DNA of 64,000 nt. It comes from Bidens hawaiensis (taxonomy: Eukaryota > Streptophyta > Magnoliopsida > Asterales > Asteraceae). The notes beneath the pieces are model-generated. The model was not told the DNA's origin, searched no databases, and worked only from the letters and a program-made list of their open reading frames with translations. Location: NCBI GenBank assembly GCA_021521415.1, contig JAIQDT010000303.1:1178001-1242000 (forward strand). The letters are read 5' to 3'. Shown here in pieces: positions 60,250 to 64,000 of the stretch (position 1 is the stretch's first letter; every line of letters starts with the position of its first letter). The position numbers were made by a program, and so were the translations under genes.

Positions 60250-60449
60250 GTAAGACATCGTTATTCGAAAATCGTCACACCGATTTCGAAATTAGGGTTT
60301 CTAATTGATTAACAAACTAATTGTTTACTTGTTTTTGCAGGTACGCATATTATTACGAAACAGGTCATCGAAGAAGCTATTATCATCTACGTATCCTCGA
60401 ATATTAGTTTTGCAACTTTGTGTACTGACATATTGTTTTAATTTTGCAG
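60250..60449 (+). other. Putative 5'-UTR intron of ORF3 (Copia G)
   Basis: Donor TTTG/GTAAGA at 60250; acceptor ATTTTGCAG/AACTG ending 60449, five bases before ATG at 60455. A second acceptor, TTTTTGCAG/G, ends at 60340, so two short introns or alternative acceptors are possible. The sequence between is T-rich as in plant introns. Confidence 0.55.
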
Positions 60450-60454
60450 AACTG

Positions 60455-63400
60455 ATGGCCTTCAAATTCGAGAAGAGGCACAATATGTACGCTCAGTTAG
60501 AACTGGACGATGAGAACATGGAGTTGGAAAACATGATTACTTTTCTTAGAAACTCCAACTTAAGAGTAGCACTAACTAAGAACCCCACAATTTACAGGAA
60601 CCATATTACAGATTTTTGGGGGTCAGCGACCTATGTAAATGATGTGAACGGGATGAGAATTGAGGCCTCTATCCTCAATAATGATATTAAAGTAACAGAA
60701 GACTATCAGAGCTGCGTTGGAACTCAATGACAATTTTGATGCTCAACCATCCTACTCTGTCCCCAGATTATTGAGAGTCTTTCAAGAGACTATGGGATAC
60801 CAAGGAGGTGTGAAGGAGGACCAATTCTAGAAGGGAAGTCTTCCCCTCATCTACCGTTTTCTGATACATCACGTCATCCAGTCCTTATCTCTAAGGAGAG
60901 GGACTTGGACATTATTATACAGAGAGCTCGGGACTCTCACTGTGGCGATACTCTAACATTTCAAGACTTATCTTCCAAGGGTTAGTGTTAAATGAAGAAA
61001 AAGAAGTCAATCAGAGTTTTCTTATTTATCCTCGTTTCCTTCAAATTTTGATAAACAGAGCTTTACCAGATCGTCAACGAACAGGACAGATATTAAGATT
61101 ACAAGATCCCAACATCTGCAAACGGATGAAAGATGCCAAGAGAAACTTTGAAGACAATGATGATTGGGATGTACTCCCATGGTTGCTTATGCCAGAACTA
61201 GGAGCTATTAATGTACCTAGAACCCCTGGGAACAGTGATGATGTAGAGGATGATGATGGAAATGATGATGGTGCTGATGATGACAATGATCAAAATGATG
61301 GAGGAGATAATGGTCCGAATGATGATAATGCTATGGATGTGGTCCATGTTGAACATGCTCAGGAAGTAATTGTGCCTATGATTGACCAATATGCTCATAA
61401 AGGAGATAATGCAGAAATGGAGGTACATGAGGAGACAGATGAACCAGTTGTGGGTCCAATCAACCAAGCTACAGAGCCAATGGATGACGATGTATTTGTA
61501 GCAAATGTTATATCAGATGTTGCTGATACCATTGAGAAGATAACTCCACCAGATTCACCACCAACTAAAGTTTGCAATGATGACACAGACTCCATTGACC
61601 TCAATAATGTAAGTGACAATGTTTATTTCTCCCCAGCTACAACTGAGCCTGCCTTATCTGATGCTGAACCAATTAATGACACTCATGTCCCTACACCACC
61701 TACATCTCCACTACAAGATCCACTTCATACCTCACCACCTCAACCATTCCAACCTATTCAAGCCACACACATTCCAACACCACCATCTTCCCCAGTAAAA
61801 TATCAAACTGCTACTACCACTACCCCACTAACTCAGTCAATTCCATCTTTTGAACCTTATAATGTCCCATCTCCAGAAACTGCTGAATCAGAACCCTTTT
61901 CTGAACCCGCTCTGAAGCCAACTCAAGAAACCCCACCTACAAGTCTGAATCTGTATTATATCATCTTTGAAAATGCCAAACTTGAATTTGAAAATATTAT
62001 GCTGAGGAAGAAGAATGCTGTTTTGGAGACACTAAACATAGGGTTGGAGGCTACGTTGGATGAAGCTTTAATGAGAATTCGAACCCTAGAGGGGCAGTCT
62101 GAGGTTGAGAAGACCTCTGATGCACCAAAAAAGGGGGAGAAAATTGAATGCGCAGAAGGTTTAAAAATAATTGGAGAGTTATATGAAAGTTCTGATGAAG
62201 AAGTTATGGAGGTTGGACCATCAGATGCGCTAAACATGATAAATCAAGCATATGAAGATGGAGAATCTGGTGATGAGGAGGAGAATGAAAGTGAAGATGA
62301 AACTTAAGAGGATAAGATGAAAAGAAAAGAAAAAAGGAAAGGGATTGCCTTTACAGATGATGACTTACATCCCTTGTCCCAACACAAAGTTCAATCTGAT
62401 GATATACTGCACAGAGAAAATTTAATTGATCCTGACGTAGCAGATGTTGAATCTGTCAAGACTGCCATGAGATTAATGAATGAAGATTTGGAGTCTTTGA
62501 ATCAAGAAAATGAGGAGGAAATTCCTCAAGAAGTCCTCGAAACAATAATCAAGATGAAAGAAAAATAAGAGGAGATTGAGAAAATGACAAAGGAGGCAGA
62601 TGAGGCAATCAAGGCCACACTGGATGCTCTCAAAGCTAATCTGAATGTTGATATATAAAAGATGACACAAACTAAAGAACCAGTGATGACTGAGCCTGAA
62701 GAGCTTATAATAACTGAGCCTGAAGAGCCTACAATAAATAAACTTGAACAATTTGAAATTGTACCTGCCAATCTAGAGAATGAAACTGATAAAGAACAAG
62801 AATTTGGTTTGGGTCCAATCAGTCATGAAGAAGATGAAACTGTTGAAGTCTCTGCAAGTACAATGGTAAAACTGGTCATAATGAAGGATCTTATAAACAT
62901 TTTAACTAACCCAGAAAAGCATCATCCTAAAATAGTATCAGCAGCAAGAAAGGCACAACAAGACTTCAACAACATGAGTAAAGAAAGAGAACCAAGAGTT
63001 GAAGAGCCTGTTGAAACAAATGAACCCATCATTCATGAAGAAACAGAAGAGCATGAAGAGACTCATATAGGTGAACCTGTTGTTGAAGAAGTGATTGATA
63101 AAGAACCAGAAACGGAAATGACTCCACCTAACTCACCAGTCACATCAGAACCAATCTTAACTGAACAGTCTGAACCAGAACCTGAAGGAAAAGAATCACT
63201 CAAAAGAAAAGAAATAGCTGAGATTGAAACACCCAAGTCAAAGTGGCAAAAATCTGTAAAGGTAATGGTGTACAAGAGGAGATTGGAAAAGATTGAAGAA
63301 AGGAAGAGAGATCAATCGGTGAATGATGAAGAACCAATCATTGGGGCACTTCATAATTTAGATGAAGAATTTGATGAGAATGAAGATGAAGAGGGGTCAA

Positions 63401-64000
63401 AAGATGCTGAGAAAGAAAATGAAGATAGAGCTTATTTAATAAGTCTTGAATATGATCTTAAATATCTCCAAAGACTGTCAAAGGAAGCTATGGCCAAAGA
63501 AGCTGAAGGTTGGAGACAAAGGGAAACAAGAAGAGAGTTCTTAATAAAGGCTGGTCACAAGCCTGCGTCCCTAAACCTAAAATCATTTGATGCCAATGAT
63601 AAGCTCTGCAAAAGGGCTCTTGTGGATGACATGGATAATATTGTTGAAAAGGCTAAGAAGAGAAAGAGAACTAGCGGTGATGATGAATATGAATCCATGA
63701 AAGCTAAACATAAAGATATTCAATTTTTGCAAATTCATGGCTTTGAATACAATTCCTTGATCAAACTCACTCTGGAAGAATTGAAAAAGGAAGTTCAAAG
63801 GGTTAAAAACTCCTACAAAAGTCAAAAATTGTATGTTGATCGTGAAAGAGAAAAGAATTTGAAGGCACAAATGGAAAAGGAGAGAGTGGAGTCTGAAAAG
63901 AAAGAACCTAAAGCTAAAGAATGGTTTCAAGACCCTCAAAGGGTCCAAACCTTAAGGGATATAGTAATGGACAAGGGTATGACTAAAGAGGAATTTAATA
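60455..64000 (+). pseudogene. Copia G extra ORF (ORF3), broken, continues past window
   Basis: MAFKFEKRHN at 60455, then MITFLRNSNLRVALTKN and ITDFWGSATYV, the same domain as J's N-terminus. TGA at 60728; the next part (LPLIYRFLIHHVIQS) is readable across a frameshift; from 60985 the frame is open to 62307 with YPRFLQILIN, then a very acidic stretch (DDVEDDDGNDDGADDD), a Thr/Pro-rich linker and a coiled coil. Same frame continues beyond TAA at 62305, 62566 and 62656 as Glu/Lys-rich coiled coil to the window end, so G's ORF3 exceeds 1,150 codons and is longer than J's. Function unknown; no enzyme or membrane motif seen. Confidence 0.82.

Larger units (their letters stand above)
29022..64000 (+). 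mobile_element. Copia element G (with extra ORF), decayed, runs off right edge
   Basis: 5' LTR in two halves (29022-29539 and 50590-51107) separated by Gypsy H; PBS 51110-51121; gag 51217-53850; pol 53883-57337; noncoding spacer with TCGAGCA arrays 57338-60094; ORF3 unit from 60095 past the window end. No 3' LTR is in view. Excluding H, at least 13.9 kb. Same gene order as J but different LTR and different repeat motif. Several in-frame stops and frameshifts in each gene: an old copy. Confidence 0.92.

Overview
This window is plant intergenic DNA made almost wholly of nested LTR retrotransposons. I find no host protein-coding gene, rRNA or functional tRNA gene. The elements are Ty3/Gypsy chromoviruses with a C-terminal chromodomain (Tekay-like), Ty1/Copia elements with a large extra ORF 3' of pol, and long-LTR elements with no recognisable protein. 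Initiator-Met PBSs, AT-rich noncoding DNA and many C-to-T nonsense mutations fit a large eudicot genome. I favour Asteraceae, because the extra ORF resembles a family I remember from daisy-family Copia elements; that is an inference.

Layout, left to right. 1-1205: 3' end of Copia element E (extra-ORF remnant, PPT, LTR), inserted in a minus-strand Gypsy LTR (D, 1206-1571). D lies in the 3' LTR of non-autonomous minus-strand element A (1572-26957). A is also split by a related non-autonomous element B (2856-11175) and by a solo Gypsy LTR F (13273-24515, TSD CAAAT). F itself is split by decayed Gypsy element C (13403-21620, TSD TGGTT). 26958-29021 holds a CCACCA-rich MITE-like repeat, an AT-rich stretch and a long-TIR foldback element. 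From 29022 to beyond the right edge runs Copia element G (plus strand). Its 5' LTR is split by Gypsy element H (29540-50584, minus). H's gag is split by young Copia element J (35396-47682, minus, TSD CAATG), whose two LTRs differ at only about five positions by eye.

How the parts work. J and G share the order LTR, gag, pol, conserved noncoding spacer, TATA box, leader with intron-like signals, ORF3 (3' LTR seen in J and E). ORF3 encodes an acidic protein, partly coiled-coil. In both elements ORF3 has its own TATA box and a splice-acceptor-like sequence within a few bases of its ATG, so it looks like a separate transcription unit. Each element carries its own palindromic motif array (GCGAAGTT in E/J, TCGAGCA in G) upstream of both the LTR TATA box and the ORF3 TATA box. 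In J the arrays also recur downstream of both TATA boxes. This two-promoter, shared-array layout is the most unusual thing in the window.

The Gypsy element H has a 104-nt intron-like segment between gag and protease. Removing it joins Gag to Pol in frame, while retaining it stops translation inside the segment. At the Copia gag-pol junctions pol lies in the -1 frame behind a conserved TGTGCAG/GAACAG acceptor-like sequence. Splicing may therefore set the Gag:Pol ratio in both superfamilies here. All coding copies carry at least one disabling lesion; J is closest to intact.
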